Origin: an uncultured Treponema sp.
Lineage (GTDB): Bacteria > Spirochaetota > Spirochaetia > Treponematales > Treponemataceae
Direction: 5' to 3'
DNA: 24,650 nt
NCBI GenBank assembly: GCA_937892225.1
Contig: CALAUH010000301.1
Coordinates: 1-24,650, forward strand
Below, piece after piece: positions 7,406-15,681 of this stretch. The number at the start of each line of letters is the position of its first letter. Position 1 is the first letter of the stretch. The position numbers and the translations under genes were made by a program. The notes beneath the pieces were generated by a model. It had not been told where the DNA came from. It searched no databases and was given only the letters and a program-made list of their open reading frames with translations.

Positions 7406-9160
7406 TTATTGATTTATTAAGGAAGTTAACTGATCATTTAATTCTTTTACAGAAGAATCATTAGGATTTATGGCAACTATCTGACGTAAGTAATACTGTG
7501 CTTTTTTATAATCTTTCTTATTAAAATAAATTTCATATAATCTGAAAAGAGAATCTGAATTTCTAGGGTTTACAATCAAAGAAGAACGCAAATCTGCTAA
7601 TATATCTTCTTCACCTTTATAAAGGAAACTTCTTCTATAATACAAAAAGCTTTTTATTTTAGGAGATGCATTTGGAAGCATTGAATTAATTATAGACATA
7701 GCAGTATTTTTATTACCGACAGATGAATATGCAAGAACATAAGCCTGAATTATTGTTTCATCATCAGGATTTTCTTTATAGGCTTTTATTGCTGTATCAA
7801 GTGCTTCTGAATTTTTCTTATTCTGAATACAGGCTTTTACATGTCTTAATACTACATCAGGATTTGTTTTATCATTTTTTATAAGTTCATGCGTAATATC
7901 ATATGCTTTACGCCACTCTTTATTTCTAAAAGCTCCGTCGAAAACATAAATAAGTGCATCAGAATTTTCAGGATTTTTTTCCAATAAAATTGCAGCATAT
8001 TCATCAGACATTTTTCCTGCTACAGGAAGTTCAGATGCAGAAGAAACTTTTGCTGCAAGAAGTAAAACTTCTTCATTTTCAGAATAATACATCAAAGCCT
8101 TTTCAATAGTTTCTGTTGCAGCCTTAACGTTTTTACTCCAGTCAAGCTGAACTTTTGTACGCAAAATCAGATAATCTATATCTGTAGTATTCTGTCTGGC
8201 ATATATATCAAGCAGAGATACAGCATGAATATAATCATTTCTTTCTATTAATATTTTTGCTTTAAACAATACAAATTCCAAATCATTTGGATTTTTCTGA
8301 AGAACTTTTGTAACATAATCATCTGCAGCTTCAAAATCAAGATTATCAAAAGCGATATAGGCATTTTGTTTTAAAACTTCAATATTATCTTCATTATTTC
8401 CGGCAACATTTTTTACGACAAGCCGTGCTTCTTCAATCATTCCTTTTTTACTTAACGCTTTTGAATATGCTATACCGACTTCAAAACATGAACTTTCTTT
8501 TTCATATGCTTTTTTTAGATACGGTTCTGCTTCTGAATACATTTCTTTTGATTCATAAAATAATCCCATCAGATAGTTTGCAAGAATTGAATCACTATTC
8601 ATTTCAAGTGCAAGCTTTAAAGCTTTTTCACACTGCTCGTAAATTTCAAGTTCCGATGCGTTTGTTTTTAGAAAAACCAAAGAAGGAATTATTACAGAAA
8701 GAAAATCTTCATTTCCAGTACTAAAATCAAAAACTCCGTTTCTTACAGAATTAAGTGCACCGACATAAGCGTTATCTTTAGAACAGTCAACTACATTCCA
8801 AGTTATTTTTTCTGATGGATAAACAATTTCCATAACCGATGCAACTACATAAATCAATACACGTTCTTTATCTGTATATTCTGCTTCACCTTTTCTAATA
8901 TTATTCATTGCTCTTTTAATACTTTTAGGTGAACCGTTTTCTACATCATCCATAATTGATTTATCAATCTGCATGAAATATGTACGTTTCTTGTTAATAA
9001 CAGGAATTTTTACTGCAGTATCTGAAAGACTGTCTGATTCATTTACGACAATAGACGAATTTGTTACCTTCGGCTTTTTTTTAGCAAACAAAGGTTTTTC
9101 GAAAAGAATAATTACTATTAAAAATAAAAATAATTTATTTTTTTTCTGGAATAATTTCAT
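7406..9160 (-). CDS. Secreted TPR-repeat protein, unknown function
   Basis: From the chosen start this is a 584-residue protein. It has a cleavable-type signal peptide (basic MKLFQKKNK, hydrophobic LFLFLIVIILF, then KPLFA) and no lipobox cysteine, so it is probably periplasmic. The rest is mostly helical TPR-like repeats, for example SILANYLMGLFYESKEMYSEAEPYLKKA (given as positions about 8540-8620) and a clear C-terminal pair ending NDQLTSLINQ. TPR arrays are protein-binding scaffolds; no catalytic motif was seen. The frame stays open to 9259, but the signal peptide fits the paired ATGs at 9160/9163. ATG 9184 with AAGGA very close upstream is an alternative. The 5' end overlaps the preceding membrane-protein gene by 26 bp, implying coupled expression. 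The name is descriptive only. Confidence 0.8.
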   Translation of the reverse strand: MKLFQKKNKLFLFLIVIILFEKPLFAKKKPKVTNSSIVVNESDSLSDTAVKIPVINKKRTYFMQIDKSIMDDVENGSPKSIKRAMNNIRKGEAEYTDKERVLIYVVASVMEIVYPSEKITWNVVDCSKDNAYVGALNSVRNGVFDFSTGNEDFLSVIIPSLVFLKTNASELEIYEQCEKALKLALEMNSDSILANYLMGLFYESKEMYSEAEPYLKKAYEKESSCFEVGIAYSKALSKKGMIEEARLVVKNVAGNNEDNIEVLKQNAYIAFDNLDFEAADDYVTKVLQKNPNDLEFVLFKAKILIERNDYIHAVSLLDIYARQNTTDIDYLILRTKVQLDWSKNVKAATETIEKALMYYSENEEVLLLAAKVSSASELPVAGKMSDEYAAILLEKNPENSDALIYVFDGAFRNKEWRKAYDITHELIKNDKTNPDVVLRHVKACIQNKKNSEALDTAIKAYKENPDDETIIQAYVLAYSSVGNKNTAMSIINSMLPNASPKIKSFLYYRRSFLYKGEEDILADLRSSLIVNPRNSDSLFRLYEIYFNKKDYKKAQYYLRQIVAINPNDSSVKELNDQLTSLINQ

Positions 9161-9737
9161 CATCTTCAAACTGACTTGGGCCATCTTCCTTAAGAATAAA
9201 TTTCTTATACTTTTTCTGTACAAAATAGAATGCAATAAGAAAACCACCCCAGAAGGCAATAAGTAACGGTCCTCCGATAATTACAACTTTTCTAAATGAA
9301 AATGGCAAAATCTTAAAAGAAAATAAGAATAAAAATGCACTGAAAATAAAAATTAAAACTGAAGGAAGAAAAAATCCTGCTTTAATTCTTTTATATTGAT
9401 AGTAACCTGAAATAAACAAAACAACACTTGTAATAACACCGATAATCGGCCACCATTCTAGAATTGAAAAAGGGATGATATGAGCAATCAGCAGAAAAGT
9501 AAAAATACCTATTGCACAAAAACTTAATCCTATAAAAACCTGATAAGCACTTTTTGTAACCGCATATGCAAATGAAGTTATTATTACACCAAAAAGAAAA
9601 AGTGTTATTGGTAAAACATTAAAGATTTTTGTATGCTGCTTATTTGCAAGAAAAAAAGTAATTAAAAGAATAGAAATTAATAATAAAACTGATAAAACTA
9701 TAATTACATTAAGAAATATTTTTTTATTCTTAGTCAT
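9135..9737 (-). CDS. Polytopic membrane protein, unknown function
   Basis: A 200-residue protein that is almost all hydrophobic, with about six predicted membrane helices. The first is near residues 8-30 (FLNVIIVLSVLLLISILLI) and the last near 147-170. A charged cytosolic-type tail follows (QKKYKKFILKEDGP, EDDEIIPEKK). One segment, ILEWWPIIGVITSVVLF, resembles the repeated WWP helices of LiaI/LiaF-like membrane proteins, but that is a weak likeness. ATG 9737 is preferred over 9755 because GGAG sits 5 nt before it. The 3' end overlaps the TPR gene, so the two probably form one unit. No function can be assigned from sequence. Confidence 0.75.
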   Translation of the reverse strand: MTKNKKIFLNVIIVLSVLLLISILLITFFLANKQHTKIFNVLPITLFLFGVIITSFAYAVTKSAYQVFIGLSFCAIGIFTFLLIAHIIPFSILEWWPIIGVITSVVLFISGYYQYKRIKAGFFLPSVLIFIFSAFLFLFSFKILPFSFRKVVIIGGPLLIAFWGGFLIAFYFVQKKYKKFILKEDGPSQFEDDEIIPEKK

Positions 9738-9839
9738 AATTTCTCCATCTGACATAATATAATAAAATACTAATATATTTCTATTTTAACTGTTAATTTT
9801 AATCTTTACAATAACTTAGCACTATGATAAATTTAAAAA
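9738..9839. promoter_or_regulatory. Divergent intergenic region between two envelope operons
   Basis: This 102-bp AT-rich stretch must carry promoters in both directions. On the minus strand TTGTAA, 17 bp and TAAAAT is a fair candidate. On the plus strand TATGAT (9823-9828) lies 11 nt before the ATG at 9840 with no convincing -35, and the plus-strand gene has no Shine-Dalgarno sequence. An 11-bp palindrome, TTAACTGTTAA (9786-9796), is central and could be an operator, though it is short and AT-rich. Confidence 0.35.
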
Positions 9840-10901
9840 ATGAAAAAATTAAGCAGCCTGTCAAAAAAGATTTTTTTATCATTTTTATTCGTAACTCTTG
9901 CATTCAACTGTATCAGCTGCAAGAAAGATAACAAAGAACAGTCAGATACTTATGCTCTTGAACAATATAAATTAAGTTTAAAAACACAGATTTTAAGGCC
10001 AGAACAAAAATATGCCATTATAAATCTGATTGCAAAAGATTATCTTAAAAAAGAAGATTATCAAAACCTGATTTTATTTTTAACAAATATTGTTGAAACA
10101 ACTCCAGAAGATATTTATAACGCTGCATATCTTTTAGAAACTGCATATGCTTATGTAAAATTAAATGCAGAACCAATTGCAGAATATTATTTCGACAGAA
10201 TTTTACAGACATGTCCAGACATTCTTATAAAAGGAACTTCTGTACATTTTATCTGTCTTCAGAATTTAATACAAATCAGTAAAACTCCAAGTCATAAAAT
10301 CAAATATTTTAATGAACTTATAAACAGATTTCATCAGGATGTAAATACAACTGAACTTTACTTAAGATTAAGTCATGAATATAAAAAAGAAAATCAGTGG
10401 GAAGAAGTTCTTAAAACAAGTTTACAGTTCCTTGAACAGCCAGACGCAACTACAATCCAGATTCCTGATGATCCGGATGCATATAAAAATTCAAAAAGAC
10501 TCGTTGACTTTAATAAATCTTCTAAAGACTGGACATTCAGTTCATTATCTCGTCTTGAAAATGCCGTAAGAAAAGCAATTAAAGAATATGACGGATATTC
10601 ATTAGACACATATAAAGCAAAAGTAAATTTCTTTACAATGTCTTGGAAGCAGGACAATTCTGATGACAATTCAGAAATAGAAGATTTTTCTATGCAGGAT
10701 TGGTTTGACGGAAATGTTGTTCGCTGTGCAGACGAACTTGACGAATCTTCTTCTTCAAACGAAGCATATTTAAAAACATGGGGATGGAATTCTTCTGTTT
10801 CTGTATGGTATTTTTATTTTAGAAAGATTGACTTTCCACTTGATCCAGAAATTAACGGAAACTGGGAATGGGCTGGTATTTATATAGGCAATAAACTTTA
10901 A
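9840..10901 (+). CDS. Probable lipoprotein with TPR-like helical repeats
   Basis: A 353-residue protein. The N-terminus MKKLSSLSKKIFLSFLFV is a signal peptide leading to NCISCKK, where Cys27 (preceded by I-S) or Cys24 could be lipidated; spirochaete lipoboxes are relaxed enough for either. Residues about 40-215 are paired helices of TPR type (for example YLKKEDYQNLILFLTNIV and SHEYKKENQWEEVLKTSLQF). The C-terminal ~140 residues are acidic and Trp/Phe-rich, ending in WEWAGIYIGNKL, and match no domain I recognise. There is no ribosome site; the leader would be very short. Its stop overlaps the mltD-like start by one base (TAATG). By position it may assist the lytic transglycosylase or OmpA protein, which is inference. 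Confidence 0.8.
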   Translation: MKKLSSLSKKIFLSFLFVTLAFNCISCKKDNKEQSDTYALEQYKLSLKTQILRPEQKYAIINLIAKDYLKKEDYQNLILFLTNIVETTPEDIYNAAYLLETAYAYVKLNAEPIAEYYFDRILQTCPDILIKGTSVHFICLQNLIQISKTPSHKIKYFNELINRFHQDVNTTELYLRLSHEYKKENQWEEVLKTSLQFLEQPDATTIQIPDDPDAYKNSKRLVDFNKSSKDWTFSSLSRLENAVRKAIKEYDGYSLDTYKAKVNFFTMSWKQDNSDDNSEIEDFSMQDWFDGNVVRCADELDESSSSNEAYLKTWGWNSSVSVWYFYFRKIDFPLDPEINGNWEWAGIYIGNKL

Positions 10902-12076
10902 TGAAAAAAATTCATTTTGCACTTTTGTTTTTCTGCTTTTCCTACTCACTTTTTGCATCGGTTTTAGAAACAAATGAAGATGCGAATGAATTTTTATCAT
11001 CAAAAATCGAAAATCAGCAGATTCATGCCTATAAAAAAGTTTTCTTTTCTTTAGACAAATCACACCGCTTAAAACAGATTCAAGATAAAGAAACCGAATA
11101 TACAACATTAACTTTAGACGGATATGAAAACGAAAGTGTAGAAAAATTCCGTCAATTATTTTTGCAAAAAAGATATAACACTTTATTATGCGAATCATTA
11201 GAAAATGCAGTTGAATATAGAATATATGTAAGAAAACTTCTTGCAGACGAAGGACTTCCACCAGAACTTGAATATTTACCTGTCGTTGAATCTTATTACA
11301 AACCAAGTGCACGTTCAAAATCTGGAGCCGTCGGTATCTGGCAATTCATGACAAATTCAGTAAAACCTTATTTAACTGTAAATGATTATGTAGATGAACG
11401 CCTTGATCCATGGTACGAAACTTATGCTGCAATAAAAAAATTACAGGAAAACTATAAAACTTTCGGTGACTGGCTTATTGCAATTGCAGCATACAACTGT
11501 GGAGCCGGAGCAATGACAAGAGCTTTGGCAAAAACAACAGAAAAAGACTTCTGGAGTCTATGTAAAAATAATCTTATTCCAAAACAGACTCAGGATTATG
11601 TTCCAAAGCTTTTAGCAATTGCAGATTTAGCAATTAATTCAACTTATTACGAAACAAATATTCCGCTTCACCAGGAAGAATATGAATCCTTAATAAATGA
11701 AAGAAACGGCTTATTTGATTACATCACCGTAAAACGTCCGTATTCTCTTAAACAACTTGCAAACGCTTTACGAATTGACCAGGATATTTTAAAAAGACTT
11801 AATCCATCGTTTAAAGAAGGTTTTACACATCCAACTCACGAATCAAAAATACGTCTTCCTTTAGGAATGGAAGAAGCTGCGTTAGAAGCATTAAAAACAA
11901 TAGAACCTCTTGATATTCCAATAAAATATAAAGTAGTAAAAGGAGACACTCTCTGGGGAATTGCAAAAAAATATGGAACTACTGTAAAAGCCATTTGTGA
12001 TTTGAACAATATAAGTGAAAAAAGTGTCTTAAGTATAGGAAAAATTCTTTATATTCCAAGTAAAATCTCCCGATAA
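10901..12076 (+). CDS. mltD: MltD-like membrane-bound lytic murein transglycosylase with LysM
   Basis: This enzyme cleaves peptidoglycan glycan strands non-hydrolytically, making 1,6-anhydro ends, in the periplasm. The 391-residue product has a signal peptide (MKKIHFALLFFCFSYSLFAS), then a lead-in of about 95 residues. The SLT catalytic domain has the catalytic Glu at about 130 in YLPVVESYYKPSARSKSG, followed by GAVGIWQFM and AIAAYNCGAG. The C-terminus has one LysM domain (YKVVKGDTLWGIAKKYGTT, about 343-388) for glycan binding. It has no lipobox, unlike E. coli MltD, which is a lipoprotein. The start overlaps the upstream stop codon, so translation is likely coupled. It is 7 bp upstream of the OmpA-family gene. 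The domain calls are secure; the gene symbol is by architecture. Confidence 0.92.
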   Translation: MKKIHFALLFFCFSYSLFASVLETNEDANEFLSSKIENQQIHAYKKVFFSLDKSHRLKQIQDKETEYTTLTLDGYENESVEKFRQLFLQKRYNTLLCESLENAVEYRIYVRKLLADEGLPPELEYLPVVESYYKPSARSKSGAVGIWQFMTNSVKPYLTVNDYVDERLDPWYETYAAIKKLQENYKTFGDWLIAIAAYNCGAGAMTRALAKTTEKDFWSLCKNNLIPKQTQDYVPKLLAIADLAINSTYYETNIPLHQEEYESLINERNGLFDYITVKRPYSLKQLANALRIDQDILKRLNPSFKEGFTHPTHESKIRLPLGMEEAALEALKTIEPLDIPIKYKVVKGDTLWGIAKKYGTTVKAICDLNNISEKSVLSIGKILYIPSKISR

Positions 12077-12083
12077 AGAACTA

Positions 12084-13433
12084 ATGAAAAAGAATCTTTT
12101 TAATTTAACAATTTTAACAATCTCTTTGTCTTTATCTGCGAATTTATTTGCAATTCCAAAAGGAAGCGTTGAATCCAAAAGTGAAATCAACTGGGTTACA
12201 AGAGAATTTATTTCTAACATCAGTTTAGATACAGCAAAAGCAAAATTACAAATGCCTTCCGGTAAAAAACAGGCTTCAAGTCATATTATTTCAAAAATGC
12301 CTGAACTTATACAGCCACCTTTATTATCACTTTATGCTGATTCATATAGAACTATAGCAGATTATGTTGTATCTGAAGATATTTCCATAAACGATTTATA
12401 TGCTTTTATTATGGGCGGATATAAAACTCCAGACGTATTTTCTACAGATGCAAAAAAATTAAAAACAAAAAATACATTAAACATAAATAATATTGGAAAA
12501 TTCTTAGTAAAACACAAATATCCGTATACACCAGAAGAACCTATAGAAACAGTTCCATCAAGAAAATATTCAGGAATAATTATTGATGCAAGAGGTTCTT
12601 TTACAGTACATGGAGAATATGTAAAAGATTCAGTTTACCCTGCTCTTTTCCCAAAAATCTGGGATGAAAACATGAATGTAATTTATGAAAGAGGAATGGT
12701 AAATACCGAAACCGTAAAAAAAGACGGACTTTTAGTTTATGATTATACAGATAATCCTGAAAGATACGAAAAACGAATAGGAAATGATCCTTTATACATA
12801 AAAGCAACAGAAGTATTCGGAAGAAACCGAACAGATCCGGTAATTAAAAGAAGTGATGCATTAAAAATTCTTACTTTACCAGAAAATGTTAAACTATTAA
12901 GCGAAGGTAAAGTTGTAATTCTTCTTGATAAAGAAAATCTGGTTTACAATATAGCAACACCAGAAAAAACAGAAATATTCTATGTAAAAACAGAAAAATT
13001 CATGCAGGATTTTGCTGCAAATCCGGTTCCAGGTATAGAAGCAGAACAGACTCCAGACGGATGGAAATATTCAATGCAGTTAAATTTCTATCCTGATTCA
13101 CCAAAACTTCTTCCTGGTGAAATTGATAAAATCAGAATAATTGCAGAACAGCTCAAAGATTTACTCTTAGATGATGGATATACAATTCTTGTAGAAGGAC
13201 ATACTGCAGATGTTGGAAAACCTGTCGGACAGTTAAAACTTTCCATCGAACGTGCTCTTACAATCCGTGATGCATTGATTGCAGAAGGAATAGACAAAAA
13301 CATCTTTACATATAAAGGATGCGGCGGAACAATCCCAAGAGATACGAACAGTACAGAAGAAGGTCGTGCAAGAAATCGACGTGTAGAAATTACAGCAAGA
13401 CCTAGAGCAACTTATATACGAAGAGATAATTAA
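12084..13433 (+). CDS. OmpA-family outer-envelope protein
   Basis: A 449-residue exported protein with signal peptide MKKNLFNLTILTISLSLSANLFA. A central domain contains SGIIIDARGSFTVHGEY and ALFPKIWDENMNVIYERG, which resembles the conserved middle part of treponemal OmpA-like proteins such as T. pallidum Tp0624. The C-terminal OmpA domain (about 345-440) has ILVEGHTADVG, LSIERALTIRDAL and EEGRARNRRVEI, holding the Asp and Arg normally used to bind peptidoglycan. It probably ties the outer membrane or periplasmic proteins to the cell wall. It follows the lytic transglycosylase by 7 bp and converges on the helicase gene with only 4 bp between stop codons. The Tp0624 link is from memory of the family, not from an alignment. 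Confidence 0.88.
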   Translation: MKKNLFNLTILTISLSLSANLFAIPKGSVESKSEINWVTREFISNISLDTAKAKLQMPSGKKQASSHIISKMPELIQPPLLSLYADSYRTIADYVVSEDISINDLYAFIMGGYKTPDVFSTDAKKLKTKNTLNINNIGKFLVKHKYPYTPEEPIETVPSRKYSGIIIDARGSFTVHGEYVKDSVYPALFPKIWDENMNVIYERGMVNTETVKKDGLLVYDYTDNPERYEKRIGNDPLYIKATEVFGRNRTDPVIKRSDALKILTLPENVKLLSEGKVVILLDKENLVYNIATPEKTEIFYVKTEKFMQDFAANPVPGIEAEQTPDGWKYSMQLNFYPDSPKLLPGEIDKIRIIAEQLKDLLLDDGYTILVEGHTADVGKPVGQLKLSIERALTIRDALIAEGIDKNIFTYKGCGGTIPRDTNSTEEGRARNRRVEITARPRATYIRRDN

Positions 13434-13437
13434 AAAT

Positions 13438-15681
13438 CTATTTTATAATATCCAGATTTTTTCCCTGATATTCGGGCATAAATTTTTTTATTCCCGAATT
13501 TTCAAATTTTACTTCAATAACAAATTCCTGATCTTCTAATACAGTTTTAATTATCTGACCATAACCATAATCATCATGGTAAATTTTAGTTCCTTTACAC
13601 CATTTTTTTGCAAGTTCACTTTTATCACCATAAATAGAATAATCAGGTTTACCAGCCCCATATCCATAACCATAAGAACGATAACCACTGTAATAATTTG
13701 AATAACCTGTAGAAGAAGGAGTTCCGATTACTTTAAATACATCTTCTGTATCCTGCAAGAATTTACTTGGAGCCATATACTGAAGATTTCCATATAAAAC
13801 ACGATTTGCACAACTGGTAATATAAAGTTCATCACGGGCACGGGTAATTCCAACATAAAAAAGTCTTCTTTCTTCTTCCAAATCATCACCCTGCTTATCA
13901 TTTCTAGGAAATACATTTTCTTCCAAACCTGTAATAATTACCTTATTAAATTCCAGCCCCTTTGTATTATGAAGCGTGATTAAAGTAACAACATCATCTG
14001 ACGATTCCTTTTCATCAGATGCAGCAGTTCTATCAAGATTGATTGAATCCAAGAACGCAGTAAGACCTTCTAAAGTGCAATCATACTCTACACCACTGTT
14101 TACCAATTCCTGTAAATTCTGTTCCCGCTGAGTTCCTTCTACTTCATTCCCTGCTTTATGATATTGTTTTAAATCTGAATGCTGAATAATAAAATTTAAT
14201 AAATCAGAAAGTTTTTTTGTTTGATTATCTTTATTTTCCAGTAAAAATTCCTGAATACTTTCATATAACTTTACAAAAGATAAAATGCCTTCCTGTGCTT
14301 TTTTTGAAAATGATAAAGCATTTTCTTTACACACCGTCAAAAGATTTTCATATACAATTACATCATTACCTTTTTCATCTTTGACAATTTTCTGTGCTTT
14401 TTCCAATAATAAATCCTGAGATTTTTCTCCAATACCACGAGTCGGTTTATTAACAATGCGTCTAAAAGAAACTTCATCCTTAGGATTTGCAAAAAGTGAA
14501 ATATAAGCCAAGGCATCTTTGATTTCTTCGCGTTCATAAAATTTTAATGAACCTACAACCGCATAAGGAATTTTATTCCGGATAAAATCATTTTCAAAGT
14601 TCATAGATTGAGCATTCATTCTATAAAGAATTGCCCAGTCTTTATATTTACCACCGTTTTCTACAGATTTTTGAATCAACTTTGTACAAAAAGAAACTTC
14701 ATCCTTATAACTAGGAAGATAAGCAAGAACCGGTTTACCACCATCTTTTCTATCTGCAACTAGCTGCTTACCAAGTCTGTTTTCATTTTTTTGTACTACA
14801 ACATTAGCAGCTTCAAGAATATTTTTAGTTGAACGATAATTAGTCTCAAGACGTATTATCTGAGTATTTGGAAATTTATCCGGAAAAGTTAAAATATTTT
14901 TTACTTCAGCTCCCCTAAAATGATAGATAGACTGATCATCATCACCGACAACGCAAACATATGAATCATTTCCTTCTGTAATTCCAGATAATTTCTGTAA
15001 AAGTTTGTATTGAGCAATATTCGAATCCTGATATTCATCAACCATAATTACTTTAAAACGATTATGTATCTGATGAGCAATCATAGGTTCATTTTCCATT
15101 ACCTGATAAGGAAGCATAATTAAATCACCAAAATCAGCATTTCCACAGGCATGAAGTTTTTTCTGATATTCGGCGTAAATATCGTTTAAATCAAAATCAC
15201 TTTGAATAAAAGTCAAATCATCCAAAGGAGTAAGACAGTAATCTTTTGCCAGAGCAATCTGTTTTGCAACAACACCTGCTTCCTTCTTAGAAAGTGACGG
15301 AACTGCCTGTCTTACAAGTATAGCCATATCTTCATCATCATAAATAGTAAAACTTTTTTCCAGTCCGGCTTCTTCATAATATTTTCTTAAAAACCATGTA
15401 CCAAACGAGTGAAAAGTTCTAATCTGACTTTTTTCACTTTCGTTTTCCATAGCAATTGCACGTTCTTTCATTTCATTGGCAGCTTTTTTCGTAAAAGTTA
15501 CAGACAAAATTGAATATGGATCAACATTCTTTACATTTATAAGATATGCAATTTTTGTTGTGATTACACGAGTTTTTCCAGAACCAGCACCAGCCAGAAT
15601 TAACAGCGGAGAACCTTCATGAGTAACTGCTTTTAACTGCTGTTCATTTAAAACATCAAGATACTTCTGGATTTCTGACAT
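13438..15681 (-). CDS. uvrD: UvrD/PcrA-type 3'-5' DNA helicase
   Basis: A superfamily 1 ATP-dependent helicase acting in nucleotide excision repair, mismatch repair and replication restart. The 747-residue product has all main motifs: Walker A GAGSGKT (31-37), TFTKKAANEMKER (Ia), VDEYQDSN (II), VVGDDDQSIYHFRGA (III), TNYRST (IV), TLHNTKGLEFNKVII (V) and RRLFYVGITRARDEL (VI). The C-terminal tail after about 660 contains a Tyr/Gly-rich linker (YSNYYSGYRSYGYGYG), then the small domain (IYHDDYGYGQI...FENSGIKKFMPEY) seen in PcrA, where it contacts RNA polymerase. UvrD, PcrA and Rep cannot be separated by eye; that tail favours PcrA. GAGGAAG precedes the start, which overlaps the rimO stop by one base. 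Confidence 0.94.
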   Translation of the reverse strand: MSEIQKYLDVLNEQQLKAVTHEGSPLLILAGAGSGKTRVITTKIAYLINVKNVDPYSILSVTFTKKAANEMKERAIAMENESEKSQIRTFHSFGTWFLRKYYEEAGLEKSFTIYDDEDMAILVRQAVPSLSKKEAGVVAKQIALAKDYCLTPLDDLTFIQSDFDLNDIYAEYQKKLHACGNADFGDLIMLPYQVMENEPMIAHQIHNRFKVIMVDEYQDSNIAQYKLLQKLSGITEGNDSYVCVVGDDDQSIYHFRGAEVKNILTFPDKFPNTQIIRLETNYRSTKNILEAANVVVQKNENRLGKQLVADRKDGGKPVLAYLPSYKDEVSFCTKLIQKSVENGGKYKDWAILYRMNAQSMNFENDFIRNKIPYAVVGSLKFYEREEIKDALAYISLFANPKDEVSFRRIVNKPTRGIGEKSQDLLLEKAQKIVKDEKGNDVIVYENLLTVCKENALSFSKKAQEGILSFVKLYESIQEFLLENKDNQTKKLSDLLNFIIQHSDLKQYHKAGNEVEGTQREQNLQELVNSGVEYDCTLEGLTAFLDSINLDRTAASDEKESSDDVVTLITLHNTKGLEFNKVIITGLEENVFPRNDKQGDDLEEERRLFYVGITRARDELYITSCANRVLYGNLQYMAPSKFLQDTEDVFKVIGTPSSTGYSNYYSGYRSYGYGYGAGKPDYSIYGDKSELAKKWCKGTKIYHDDYGYGQIIKTVLEDQEFVIEVKFENSGIKKFMPEYQGKNLDIIK
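13471..13504 (+). terminator. Possible terminator of the OmpA operon, inside the 3' end of the convergent helicase gene
   Basis: TTCGGG-C-ATAAA, a four-T loop, then TTTAT-T-CCCGAA (13471-13498) form an 11-bp stem with one mismatch, 37 bp past the OmpA stop. TTTTCAAATTTT follows on the plus strand. On the minus strand the hairpin is not followed by T, so it would stop only plus-strand transcripts without cutting short the helicase message. It also codes for helicase residues, so its role is uncertain. Confidence 0.4.

Noticed and set aside
9161..9259. Longer N-terminus for the TPR protein
   Set aside because: It would place a signal peptide 35-60 residues inside the protein and increase overlap with the upstream gene to 125 bp.
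10770..11318. Minus-strand open frame of 182 codons across the lipoprotein/MltD boundary
   Set aside because: It is antisense to two well-supported genes, and its composition is that of a shadow frame.
13432..13461. Inverted repeat AAAAATCT / AGATTTTT as a two-way terminator
   Set aside because: The stem has only one G-C pair per arm end region and a 14-nt loop; it is too weak and overlaps both stop codons in AT-rich DNA.
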